NCBI GenBank assembly: GCA_016933745.1
Contig: JAFGAK010000328.1
Location: forward strand, 1 to 38,469
Origin: Bacteroidales bacterium
GTDB lineage: Bacteria; Bacteroidota; Bacteroidia; Bacteroidales; UBA12170
Direction: 5' to 3'
Length of the DNA stretch: 38,469 bases
In this document: piece after piece, positions 18,366-27,785 of the stretch
How positions within the stretch are numbered: the first letter of the stretch is position 1
Layout of the letters: each line of letters opens with the position of its first letter
Notes under the pieces: generated by a model
What the model was told of the DNA's origin: nothing
Databases searched by the model: none
What the model saw: only the letters and a program-made list of their open reading frames with translations
Translations under genes and position numbers: made by a program

Positions 18366-21300
18366 ATGAATAAATTGATCCTATCTGTTGTCTTCTCAAT
18401 AATCGGTCTGCTACTAGCAACTTCTCAGGATGCAATATCGCAAAATACTTTTTATATCAATGCGAATCAAACTTACTTACTTCCTGAAGATTTCACTCCT
18501 AGAATTACTGGTGGCGACACGATTAAAATTAAAGCAGATCGAACTGAAACTATACAATTTAAAGGTTTTGAAGGAAACGAGAATAACCCAATCATTGTTA
18601 TTAATGACGGTGGACAAGTTCATATCACTACCGAATTATGGGGAGCCATTCGTTTTCTGAATTGCAAATACATCAAAGTAACCGGAACGGGAGATTCCAA
18701 TTTCTATTATGGATTCAAACTAACTGGAAGAACAAGTGGTTTGAGTTTTGAACAATATAGCAGCGATGTTGAAGTAGAAAATGTTGAGATAGAAGGATCC
18801 GAAGAAACTTTCTTCGGCATTTATGCTAAAAAAGACTTTATAGGAAACCCTCCTTTTCCTTATCCTATTTTTAAAAATCTAAGTATTCACAATAATTACA
18901 TTCACGATTTAGCAGAAGGAATGTATGTTGGAGAAACAACATCTCCGGGGATGGAATTTCGTCATTTACGGATTTATAATAATATAATCGTTAATACTAG
19001 ACGAGAATCAATGCAAATTGCTAATTGTATTGATGATATTGAAATTTACAATAATTTCTTTATGAATTCGGGTTTGGAGAAAATGTACACGCAAGACAAT
19101 GGATTGCAAATTGGAATTAACACCATTGCCAACGTTTATAATAATATCATGATTAATGCCAATGCATATGGTATCATCGTTCTAGGAAATGGCGATATTC
19201 GTTTAAACAATAATTACATCCAAAACTCCAAAGGCCTTTTTATCGATGATCGTTTCGAGCCGCTTCCTTTTGCTTCTATCCATATCGAAAATAACTTTAT
19301 TCATCAAGTAAATCATAGCAAAGTCATTGAAAATCAAAACGAATTCAACGATTTGTTCATCGCTAATAATAGTTATAATTCGGATTCTGTGTTCTTTAAA
19401 AACTCCATTACTACAACTCAAACTGAAATTGTTTTAGAAAATAACCTATACACCGAAGTCACTGCTTTTGATTACACTTTAGAAAACGGTATTTTTACAA
19501 ATTCAGCAAATAATTCGATTGCTTATCAACAAATGGGACCAATCAAAGGATTAAGTCACATGTATAATAGCACACCTATTTTAGACTCAATTGATAATGT
19601 ATTGATTACATTTCGCGAAAGCAAAATCATTAATTTACATGCCACAACAGAAGATGTTGACGCTATTCATTTTGAAAGTGATAATTTACCTGATTTCATC
19701 CAATTAACTGAAATTTCTTCCGGAAATGCTCAATTAGCAATCACTCCTACTACTGAAGATAAAGGAGTTTATATCATTGGAATTAAAGTGTACGACGAAA
19801 GTCACCATGCATACGATCGTCAAGCGGTTAGAATTGCAATTAAAGATCCGATGAACGAAAGTCCTGTACTTAGTTTTGTCAATAACTTTAGTCTTGAAGC
19901 AACCAATAGAGCCCTATTCGAAATTACAGCTACGGATAACAACAACGACAGCATTTACTATTCAATGGATAATGAGTTAGCTTTTGTTAGAATCGATTAT
20001 GTTGGAAATCAAGCCTTTTTAAACCTACAACCTAAAATTGAACATCAAGGTGTTTATGTAATTAAAGTGACTGCAGATGATTACTACGGAAATCCTACAA
20101 GCCGGTTTTTAACTTTAACGATTGCTCCAACAACATTAACTCCAGGACATTTAATGTATCGTATCAATTTTGGCGGACCGGAAATCGAAGACGTGGATAT
20201 GAATTGGCAAGCAGATATCGATCGCGAAGCAACTTATGGAACCACCCATTTTTTAAGAACGGGTAGTTGGTTTTTTAAAGGCGTAAATAATACTTCGGCT
20301 CCCAATGCTTTATTTGGACCTTATCGCTACGATGGTGCAGAAGGCGTTGAAATGAAATTTGCTTTTCCTCTGCCGGGAGCAGGAATTTACGATGTTAAAT
20401 TATTTTTCGCAGAGCGAAATAAAGAAGTTGAAGAAAATACAACAGGCGTTTTTAACGTCAGCTTGGAAAATGAAAAAATGCTCGACCATTTCAATATCTA
20501 TTCAGTTGCTGAAATGGAAGCCTATGAAATAAGTTACGAAGTATCGGTAACCGACGGCTTTTTAAATTTAGATTTTGAACAAATCGAAAATAAAGATAAA
20601 ATCAACGGAATTGAAATCAAATACAAATCGGAATTAGCTGTTAATCAGGCACCTAAAATTCAAACTGCTACTACCTTTAGCATGAATGAAAACGAAACAC
20701 TAACTGTCCCTGTATATTTAATGGATGATTATTTCGAAGGTTCTGATTCGCTCAGCTTAGTGCTATTAAATGCGCCTGAATTTATTCAACTAAATGCCGT
20801 TAGCAACGCAGAATATTCACTTATTATTCAGCCAAGTTTCCAAGATGCTGGAACCTATAATCATCTTCTTTTGGTTTCTTCGGATGGCATGCTTACAGAT
20901 ACACTGGCTTTAAATATCTTGATTAAAAATGTAAATCATGTTCCAACTTTGAGCTATATCAAACCAATCAATATTGAAACCGGAATGACTACAAACCTAA
21001 GTATCCAAGCACTAGACGAAGACCTAGAACCTTTGGTAATGCAAATTATCAATTCTCCTTCTTTTGTCACTTTTACGGATTTAGGAAATGGCGAAGCATA
21101 TTTAGAAATGAATCCTCTATCAGAACATGTTGGTAATTACGATTTTGAAATTAGCGCAAAAGATCCTTTCAATGCAAGCGCCAGTACCATGATTACTATT
21201 CAGGTTTTTGAACGACCAACCGTTGAACGCATTATTTTAAATAGTAGCATGGTAACGGATTTAGTAGCAGGTGGTTCTCGCAATACTCCGCTCAATTTAG

Positions 21301-22940
21301 TTGATGAGCAAAACTTAGATCCATTTCAAAATGAACATCCAACAAGTAAAAGTTGGGTTCCGCTGAGAAAAGTGACGAATGGAACTTTCGAAACCATGAT
21401 TGACTTGGGTCAGGTTTATTACATCGATTTCGCCATGCTTCACGATCAGTTAAATTCATCTGATTTAAATATCTCTGTCGGTGAGCCTGGTAACTGGACT
21501 GAATTTGCTACTTACACTACTTCTTCTACCAATTTTTGGTACGAATTACCTATGATGATTCAAACGCGTTATGTCCTTCTTTCGATGGTGAATACAATTG
21601 ATGCTCAAATTAATGAAATTGCCTTGTACGGCTATTTATCGGAACTAATTCCAGATATCACACCCAACCAAGCTCCAAGTATTCAAACACTTTCAGAACT
21701 TAGAATTGGTGAAAATGAAACAGAAACTATTTCTATTTCCATTCTTGACGATGCATACTCAACTTGCAACGAATTGAGCTTAAGTTTAGAAACCGAATAT
21801 CCTTTCATCACGCTAGTAAAAATTGATTCCATTAACTACTCACTCAACATTCAACCACAAGCTGGCGATGCAGGAAACTATCAACTTACTCTTTTTGCTT
21901 CTGATGGTTGTTTAAACGATACGCTATCCATTGCACTTACGGTAACTATTCCAAACGTATCGAACACAGCTCCTACAATAAATCAGATTGATTCTTTGAT
22001 CGTCGAAGTTGGAATTCCAATTACAGTTGATATAATGAGTAGCGATATGGATGGAGATGCTCTATACTTGTACACCATCAATGCTCCTAGTTTTGTGGTA
22101 TTGACTGATAACGGCGACGGAACAGGTTCCTTATCCATTCATCCAACAACAGAAGATATCAACTTTTACGAAATGGAACTTTTGGTGGAAGATGAATGGG
22201 GAGCAAACACATCAACTTTCTTCACCATCGATGTTAGAACTCCTCCAGCCGTTCAACGAATTATTTTAAACAGCAGCATGATCACCGATTTGGTTGCTGG
22301 AGGGTCGTTTTATGCACCCACAAATCTTGTTGACGAACAAACCAAGGATCCGCTTTTGAATGATCATCCTTCAAGTAAAAGTTGGGTTCCATTGAAAAAA
22401 ACAACCAACGGAACTTTTGAAGTAATTATTGATTTGGGACAAGAACATTACATCGATTTTGCGATGTTTCACGATATGCAAAATACAGGCGATCTTCATA
22501 TTTCAATTGGCGAACCCGGCAACTGGACTGAAATTGGCGTAAACTCTACCTATTCTTTTAAAGTTTGGAATCAAATTGATTTTCAATTGAATACAAGATA
22601 TATTTTACTTTCGATGGTGAATACCATTTATGCGCAAGTGAATGAAATTGCACTTTACGGATATCCACTAAATCCTACAAAGAGAAGTTCTTTTTATGCC
22701 GCAATTGAGGAAACTTTAAAGTACACCATCTATCCAAATCCTTCGTCTGATTTTATTCAGATTAACAATAAAAAAGAAGAACAAGAAATTGAAATTTATT
22801 CGTTAAGCGGAAGTTTGGTTTACAAAACAACTGACTCAGAAATTAATATTTCAAGCTGGATAAACGGACTTTACTTACTTCGAATTATCCAAAACAATGA
22901 GCTAATTTTTCAAGATAAATTCTTAAAAACAGGATTTTAA
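18366..22940 (+). CDS. Large secreted T9SS-type protein: parallel beta-helix, malectin-like, cadherin/Ig-like and discoidin-like modules
   Basis: Signal peptide; Asn-rich beta-helix region (IYNNIIVNTRRESMQIANC..); malectin-like YRINFGGPEIEDVDMNWQADI...NGIEIKY; duplicated modules; C-terminal TIYPNPSSDFIQI...LYLLRIIQNNELIFQDKFLKTGF type IX sorting domain. Track start at 18360 is TTG; ATG at 18366. Confidence 0.85.
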   Translation: MNKLILSVVFSIIGLLLATSQDAISQNTFYINANQTYLLPEDFTPRITGGDTIKIKADRTETIQFKGFEGNENNPIIVINDGGQVHITTELWGAIRFLNCKYIKVTGTGDSNFYYGFKLTGRTSGLSFEQYSSDVEVENVEIEGSEETFFGIYAKKDFIGNPPFPYPIFKNLSIHNNYIHDLAEGMYVGETTSPGMEFRHLRIYNNIIVNTRRESMQIANCIDDIEIYNNFFMNSGLEKMYTQDNGLQIGINTIANVYNNIMINANAYGIIVLGNGDIRLNNNYIQNSKGLFIDDRFEPLPFASIHIENNFIHQVNHSKVIENQNEFNDLFIANNSYNSDSVFFKNSITTTQTEIVLENNLYTEVTAFDYTLENGIFTNSANNSIAYQQMGPIKGLSHMYNSTPILDSIDNVLITFRESKIINLHATTEDVDAIHFESDNLPDFIQLTEISSGNAQLAITPTTEDKGVYIIGIKVYDESHHAYDRQAVRIAIKDPMNESPVLSFVNNFSLEATNRALFEITATDNNNDSIYYSMDNELAFVRIDYVGNQAFLNLQPKIEHQGVYVIKVTADDYYGNPTSRFLTLTIAPTTLTPGHLMYRINFGGPEIEDVDMNWQADIDREATYGTTHFLRTGSWFFKGVNNTSAPNALFGPYRYDGAEGVEMKFAFPLPGAGIYDVKLFFAERNKEVEENTTGVFNVSLENEKMLDHFNIYSVAEMEAYEISYEVSVTDGFLNLDFEQIENKDKINGIEIKYKSELAVNQAPKIQTATTFSMNENETLTVPVYLMDDYFEGSDSLSLVLLNAPEFIQLNAVSNAEYSLIIQPSFQDAGTYNHLLLVSSDGMLTDTLALNILIKNVNHVPTLSYIKPINIETGMTTNLSIQALDEDLEPLVMQIINSPSFVTFTDLGNGEAYLEMNPLSEHVGNYDFEISAKDPFNASASTMITIQVFERPTVERIILNSSMVTDLVAGGSRNTPLNLVDEQNLDPFQNEHPTSKSWVPLRKVTNGTFETMIDLGQVYYIDFAMLHDQLNSSDLNISVGEPGNWTEFATYTTSSTNFWYELPMMIQTRYVLLSMVNTIDAQINEIALYGYLSELIPDITPNQAPSIQTLSELRIGENETETISISILDDAYSTCNELSLSLETEYPFITLVKIDSINYSLNIQPQAGDAGNYQLTLFASDGCLNDTLSIALTVTIPNVSNTAPTINQIDSLIVEVGIPITVDIMSSDMDGDALYLYTINAPSFVVLTDNGDGTGSLSIHPTTEDINFYEMELLVEDEWGANTSTFFTIDVRTPPAVQRIILNSSMITDLVAGGSFYAPTNLVDEQTKDPLLNDHPSSKSWVPLKKTTNGTFEVIIDLGQEHYIDFAMFHDMQNTGDLHISIGEPGNWTEIGVNSTYSFKVWNQIDFQLNTRYILLSMVNTIYAQVNEIALYGYPLNPTKRSSFYAAIEETLKYTIYPNPSSDFIQINNKKEEQEIEIYSLSGSLVYKTTDSEINISSWINGLYLLRIIQNNELIFQDKFLKTGF
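20643..22664 (+). repeat. In-frame tandem duplication of a ~341-aa module (two cadherin-like units plus a 140-aa discoidin-like unit) inside the T9SS protein
   Basis: Copies start at NQAPKIQT (20643) and NQAPSIQT (21666); the 420-nt discoidin-like units are 21216-21635 and 22245-22664 with long shared stretches (RIILNSSM.TDLVAGGS, SKSWVPL.K.TNGTFE). Confidence 0.9.
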
Positions 22941-23055
22941 GAGATTAAATAAACACAAAAAATCAACCAAACTTTACTCTTTATACCTTGGGAAAAAGTA
23001 AAAGCTTTTATTTCAAGATCGATTTATTAAAACACAGTAATGCAAGATTACAATC

Positions 23056-23088
23056 ATAAAAAAAGGGAGCCATTTGGCTCCCTTTTTT
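23056..23088. terminator. Bidirectional intrinsic terminator
   Basis: AAAAGGGAGCC-ATTT-GGCTCCCTTTT perfect stem-loop with A-tract and T-tract, between convergent T9SS protein and GH13 genes. Confidence 0.9.
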
Positions 23089-23105
23089 CTTGCAGTTTAA
23101 AGTTC

Positions 23106-24464
23106 TTATTTCTTAACTAGAATAGCATAAGACCAAGGATTTAACATCAATTCTTTATTATCAGAATCAAAAGAGAATCCTTCTTGCATATACATAGTGT
23201 AACTTTCTAAATCAAAATTTTCGATGCTGCAATTAACTTCTTTATCAGAAAGGTTTAAAACGACACTTACATTTCCTCTAGTGTAAGCAAAAACTTGCTC
23301 ATCGGCGGATGTTGTTAAACGAACAAATCGCTGACCATAAGCGCCATTCCACAAGGCTTCTTCTTGATGTTTTAAAGCTGCTAGACTCGTATAAAAAGCG
23401 GTTTTAGGATAATCGCCCCAAACAATAGGATCTTTTTCAAAAAACAACAAGCGCTTGTTTAAACCTGCTTCTTGTCCGGAATAGATCAAAGGCATGTCTC
23501 CTACTGTAAAAGTCAATACAGCTAAAGCATCTGCAGCATCACCTAAGCGTTCTGCAATGGTTCCATTCCACGAATTTTCGTCGTGATTGGTAATAAAATA
23601 CATTTTATAAGCTCGTGCAGGATACTCTTTGTCTTTTTGATCAAAATAAGCATTCATCTCGTTTGCATCAATCTTGCCTTTGGCAATTTCATTCATTAAA
23701 TGGTGTTGATGCCAACCGTAATCCATATCAAAAGCTTTATTTAACAATTCTGATTTTTCGGCTTCGGCAAGCATAAAAACAGGCTTTACTTTATCCAATT
23801 CAACTCGAACATCTTCCCAAAAATCGATTGGTACTTCGCTAGCAACATCGCAACGGTAACCGTCTAAATCCATATCGCGCACCCAAAACAGCATATCGTT
23901 TTTCATGGCTGTGCGCATTTCTTCATTTTTGTAATCAAAAGAAACAACATCACTCCAATCAAATGGAGAGATCATTTTTCCGGTGCTGTCTTTTTCGTAA
24001 TACTCCGGATGTTCTTTTACCCACGGATGATCCCAAGCACTGTGATTTGCTACCCAATCAAAAATAACATACATTCCTAAGGCATGCGCTTTTTCTATAA
24101 AAGCTTTCATGTCTTCGAGCGTACCAAATTCCGGATTTACTTTGGTATAATCCTGAACAGCATAATAGGAGCCCAAACTTCCTTTTCGGTTTTCTAAACC
24201 AATTGGATGTACTGGCATCATCCACAAGATATCTACACCCAATTCTTTCAATCGCGGTAGCTGAGCCTCAAACGCTTTGATTGTTCCCTCTTCGGTATAT
24301 TGCCGAAGGTTTACTTCGTAAATAACGGCATTTTTCGACCAATCAACGGGCAATTTTGCCTCAGCAACAGACTCTTGACTTTTTTTGTTAGAAGCTTGAT
24401 TGCCACAAGCATAAAAAACAATAACTATCGCAACAAGTCCAATAAGAATTAAAACATTTTTCAT
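23106..24464 (-). CDS. Alpha-amylase family (GH13) lipoprotein
   Basis: Lipobox VIVFYACGNQ; IYEVNLRQYTEEGTIKAF; GYRCDVASEVP, MLAEAEKSE, FITNHDENSWNGT catalytic motifs. Confidence 0.9.
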   Translation of the reverse strand: MKNVLILIGLVAIVIVFYACGNQASNKKSQESVAEAKLPVDWSKNAVIYEVNLRQYTEEGTIKAFEAQLPRLKELGVDILWMMPVHPIGLENRKGSLGSYYAVQDYTKVNPEFGTLEDMKAFIEKAHALGMYVIFDWVANHSAWDHPWVKEHPEYYEKDSTGKMISPFDWSDVVSFDYKNEEMRTAMKNDMLFWVRDMDLDGYRCDVASEVPIDFWEDVRVELDKVKPVFMLAEAEKSELLNKAFDMDYGWHQHHLMNEIAKGKIDANEMNAYFDQKDKEYPARAYKMYFITNHDENSWNGTIAERLGDAADALAVLTFTVGDMPLIYSGQEAGLNKRLLFFEKDPIVWGDYPKTAFYTSLAALKHQEEALWNGAYGQRFVRLTTSADEQVFAYTRGNVSVVLNLSDKEVNCSIENFDLESYTMYMQEGFSFDSDNKELMLNPWSYAILVKK

Positions 24465-24592
24465 TATTAAATTATTTTGAATTAATAAATGGTAAAAAAC
24501 AAATATACAATAAAATTTTATTGAGCTTTACCAAGAATAAGATCGAACTAAGTAGAAATAAAAACTTTCTTAACTTTGTTAAAAACAGGTGT

Positions 24593-25504
24593 ATGTCTAA
24601 TTGGCAACGTTATATCATTGGATTTAAAGATTATTTAAGACTTGAAAAATCGCTCTCCAAAAACTCGATTGAAGCGTATTTAAGAGATATTGATAAACTG
24701 ATCAATTATTTCGATTATTTAGAAAAACCTTTGTCGCCATTGGAGGTGAAGCTTGAGAACCTTCAACATTTCTTAAAATGGGTTACGGAACTAGGCCTCA
24801 GCGCAAGATCGCAAGCTCGAGTTATTTCAGGAATTAAGGCTTTTTATAAGTATCTGATCTTAGAAAATTATTTAAAAGACGATCCAACTGATTTGCTCGA
24901 TCCTCCCAAATTAGGACAAAAACTTCCCGAAACTTTATCACTCAAAGAAATTGATTCCATCATTCAGCAAATAGACTTAAGCAAAGCCGAAGGAGAACGA
25001 AACAAAGCAATTATTGAAACTTTGTATGGCTGCGGTTTACGTGTTAGTGAATTGGTTAATTTAAAACTATCGAATCTATATGTAGAAGAAGGTTTTATTC
25101 GAGTTACTGGGAAAGGCGATAAAGAGCGATTGGTTCCTATTGGCAGTCAAGCTTTAATGCAAATCTCTTTTTACGTGCATCAAAGCAGAGTTCATTTGGA
25201 GATTGAACGTGGCTACGAAGATTATGTTTTTTTAAATCGGCGAGGAAAAATGCTAACGCGAAATATGATTTTTTTAATTGTAAAAGACTTAGTTGCAAGA
25301 GCCGGAATTCGGAAAAATATAAGTCCGCACACATTTCGACATAGCTTTGCTACTCATTTAGTGGAAGGAGGTGCTAATTTACGTGCCGTGCAAGAAATGT
25401 TAGGTCATGAAAGCATCATCACCACCGAAATCTATACACATCTAGATCGAAATTACTTAAAAGAAGAAATCATGGTGCACCACCCGCGTGGCACAAAAGC
25501 TTAA
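24593..25504 (+). CDS. xerD: Site-specific tyrosine recombinase XerD
   Basis: LYGCGLRVSELVNLKLSNL, VTGKGDKERLVPIG, SPHTFRHSFATHLVEGGANLRAVQEMLGHESIITTEIYTHLD. ATG at 24593 (MSNWQRY) preferred over the upstream 24521 start. Confidence 0.93.
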   Translation: MSNWQRYIIGFKDYLRLEKSLSKNSIEAYLRDIDKLINYFDYLEKPLSPLEVKLENLQHFLKWVTELGLSARSQARVISGIKAFYKYLILENYLKDDPTDLLDPPKLGQKLPETLSLKEIDSIIQQIDLSKAEGERNKAIIETLYGCGLRVSELVNLKLSNLYVEEGFIRVTGKGDKERLVPIGSQALMQISFYVHQSRVHLEIERGYEDYVFLNRRGKMLTRNMIFLIVKDLVARAGIRKNISPHTFRHSFATHLVEGGANLRAVQEMLGHESIITTEIYTHLDRNYLKEEIMVHHPRGTKA

Positions 25505-25956
25505 ATTTCTTTGTCGATGGTGCCATCGTCTTTGATATAGACACCAAAATTAACAGCTTGTAATTTTTCATCAAGAAAATAGAAATCCATGAGCGCATCT
25601 TCGCAACTTAAGCGACGTTCGCCCCACTCTTCTTCGTCTTCTTCAAAAACGCTGTAGCCATTATCAATCATCAATTGTTTGATTTCAGCTTCTGTTTTTT
25701 CAAACACTTTGACACCAAAAAGAGTAGCATCTTCATTATCACAATCAAAATTAGACACAATAGGCTCAACAAGACCTTCTAGAAAAACAGTAATTCCTTC
25801 GTTAGGGAACGTTAAAATAGTTGTTTTTAAATCGTCATCGGTACGGATTTCTTCAGCTGTTTCAGGCTCTCCCATAATTTTGGTTAGATTTTCAGGGATT
25901 TCGCCAAATAAAATATCGCCCAATCCTTCTTTAGGCTTCATTTCAAGATTTAACAT
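25501..25956 (-). CDS. Small acidic hypothetical protein
   Basis: 151-aa ORF with coding-like composition, convergent with xerD and overlapping its stop. Confidence 0.65.
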   Translation of the reverse strand: MLNLEMKPKEGLGDILFGEIPENLTKIMGEPETAEEIRTDDDLKTTILTFPNEGITVFLEGLVEPIVSNFDCDNEDATLFGVKVFEKTEAEIKQLMIDNGYSVFEEDEEEWGERRLSCEDALMDFYFLDEKLQAVNFGVYIKDDGTIDKEI

Positions 25957-26096
25957 GATTTATTCATTAAGTTAATAATTTGTACTTTTCTTGCTAAGTA
26001 AACAAATATAAAATAATTTCTAGGAATGTCTTATTTTTTTTGAAAAATTAAGGAGATGAAAAAAGAAAAATCGGTATAAAAATCAAAATTTAATTT

Positions 26097-26104
26097 TATC
26101 TTTG
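26097..26104 (+). promoter_or_regulatory. Bacteroidota -7 box (TATCTTTG) for tRNA-Arg
   Basis: TATCTTTG matches TAnnTTTG and ends 12 nt before tRNA position 1. No clear -33 TTG found. Confidence 0.6.
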
Positions 26105-26116
26105 CACCCTCAAAAC

Positions 26117-26190
26117 GGTCTAGTAGCTCAGTTGGATAGAGCAGCAGCCTTCTAAGCTGCGGGTCGTGGGTTCGAATCCCGCCTAGATCA
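26117..26190 (+). tRNA. tRNA-Arg (anticodon TCT)
   Basis: GGTCTAG/CTAGATC acceptor stem, D-arm TAGCTCAGTTGGATAGAGCA, anticodon arm GCAGC-CTTCTAA-GCTGC, T-arm GTGGGTTCGAATCCCGC; CCA not encoded. Confidence 0.95.
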
Positions 26191-26202
26191 CTTTGGTTTA
26201 TT

Positions 26203-26232
26203 AGCCTTTGACTTCCTTCAAAGGCTTTTTTT
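26203..26232 (+). terminator. Intrinsic terminator after tRNA-Arg
   Basis: AGCCTTTG-ACTTCCTT-CAAAGGCT followed by TTTTT. Confidence 0.85.
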
Positions 26233-26475
26233 GTAGATAGATTTTGAAAAGCTTGCAATAACTATAACTGCTACCTTTTTATAAACACTTCTTAATTTGG
26301 TTTTTAAGTAATTTCTTAACTTCGATATCACTTTTACTTCTTAATAATCCTTAAAAAAACAACCGTTCTCATTCCTTTTTACGTTCTTTGATTAGAATAA
26401 TTCCAAATAACAGAATTAAACTTAAAAATACAAAGCAGATTATTTTGAATCCCCTAAAATTAAGTATCACAAAAT

Positions 26476-27564
26476 ATGACCTCTAATAAGCTAAAATTTA
26501 GCCCTAAATATCAAGCAGAATTTATCAATGAGCTTCGGTTAAAAGTAAAAGAATACTTTGAAACCAATAAAATCTCAAAATTTGGAAATTCCGAGAGCTA
26601 TTTAAAATCAACCTTCATGGTTCTTCTCTATTTACTACCTTTTATTTTCATGTTGACTGGTGTAACAAGCTCGCTACTTGGAACTTTATTTAGTTGGATT
26701 TTAATGGGATTCGGGATGGCTGGCGTTGGTATGGTACTAATGCATGATGCTAATCACAAAAGCTTTTCCAAACATGCTTCGCTTAATAAATGGCTTGGTA
26801 AATCGCTCTATTTTTTAGGTGGTTTTCCACCTAATTGGCGTCATCAACACAACATGCTACACCATGGTTTTACAAATATTGACGGTCATGATGAAGATAT
26901 TGATGCCGGCCCGGTGCTTCGACTATCGCCAAACAAGCCTTTGCTTAAACTCCATAAATACCAACATTTTTATGCTTGGTTTTTATATTCCTTGATGACA
27001 TTAATGTGGGTTACCACCAAAGATTTCAAGCAGCTTTTCCGACATCATAAGAAAGGCATTTTAAAAACAAACAACCTGAACTATTCCAAACTGATGATTG
27101 ATCTCATTCTTTCAAAAATAGTTTATTATGGTATTTTTATTGTTTTACCCATGCTTTTTATTCCTGTTGCTTGGTATTGGATCATCCTATCGTTTTTACT
27201 CATGCATTTAGTAAGTGGATTTATTTTAACTATCATTTTCCAAACGGCTCATGTCATGCCTACTTCAATCTATCCTGTACCAGATAATCAAGGCAATATG
27301 GAAAATAATTGGGCAATCCACCAACTTCTTACAACTTCAAATTACGCTCCAAAAAGTCGTTTTTTTTCTTGGATGATTGGAGGCTTAAATTATCAAGTAG
27401 AACATCATTTATTCCCCAATATAAGTCACGTGCATTACCGCAAAATTTCTACATTGGTTAAAGCTACTACTGAGAAATACAAACTACCTTATTACGTACA
27501 ACCGAATTTTCTTGCTGCTTTGCTCAATCATTTTAGAATGTTAAGAAAGCTCGGTAGCGCCTAG
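26476..27564 (+). CDS. Membrane fatty acid desaturase
   Basis: Histidine boxes HDANHKSF, HQHNMLHHGFTN, NYQVEHHLFPNI. Confidence 0.93.
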   Translation: MTSNKLKFSPKYQAEFINELRLKVKEYFETNKISKFGNSESYLKSTFMVLLYLLPFIFMLTGVTSSLLGTLFSWILMGFGMAGVGMVLMHDANHKSFSKHASLNKWLGKSLYFLGGFPPNWRHQHNMLHHGFTNIDGHDEDIDAGPVLRLSPNKPLLKLHKYQHFYAWFLYSLMTLMWVTTKDFKQLFRHHKKGILKTNNLNYSKLMIDLILSKIVYYGIFIVLPMLFIPVAWYWIILSFLLMHLVSGFILTIIFQTAHVMPTSIYPVPDNQGNMENNWAIHQLLTTSNYAPKSRFFSWMIGGLNYQVEHHLFPNISHVHYRKISTLVKATTEKYKLPYYVQPNFLAALLNHFRMLRKLGSA

Positions 27565-27584
27565 GTCTAATAACACGAGTGAGG

Positions 27585-27785
27585 TTAATCATCCTCATCT
27601 AAAACAAATATATCATTTACATTTTTCTCAAATAATCTGGCAATTTTTAGCGCAAGAATTGTAGAAAGATTGTATTTTCCTTGCTCTACGGCGTTGATAG
27701 TTTGACGACTCACACCCACTAATTCGGCCAATTCTGCTTGGGTTATATTTTTGATGGCTCGTTCTACTTTCAGGCTATTTTTCAT
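27585..27785 (-). CDS. XRE-family helix-turn-helix regulator (66 aa)
   Basis: ITQAELAELVGVSRQTINAVEQGKYNLSTILALKIARLFEKNVNDIF. Confidence 0.92.
   Translation of the reverse strand: MKNSLKVERAIKNITQAELAELVGVSRQTINAVEQGKYNLSTILALKIARLFEKNVNDIFVLDEDD

Noticed and set aside
24593-25504. XerD as evidence of an integrated mobile element
   Set aside because: Sequence matches the housekeeping XerD recombinase; no adjacent phage or ICE genes or att-like repeats. The nearby tRNA-Arg has no flanking duplicated 3' end that I could see.
26031-26258. Minus ORF with GGIRTHDPQLRRLLLYPTELLDRF
   Set aside because: This is the antisense translation of tRNA-Arg(TCT), a well-known spurious ORF pattern in databases, not a protein.
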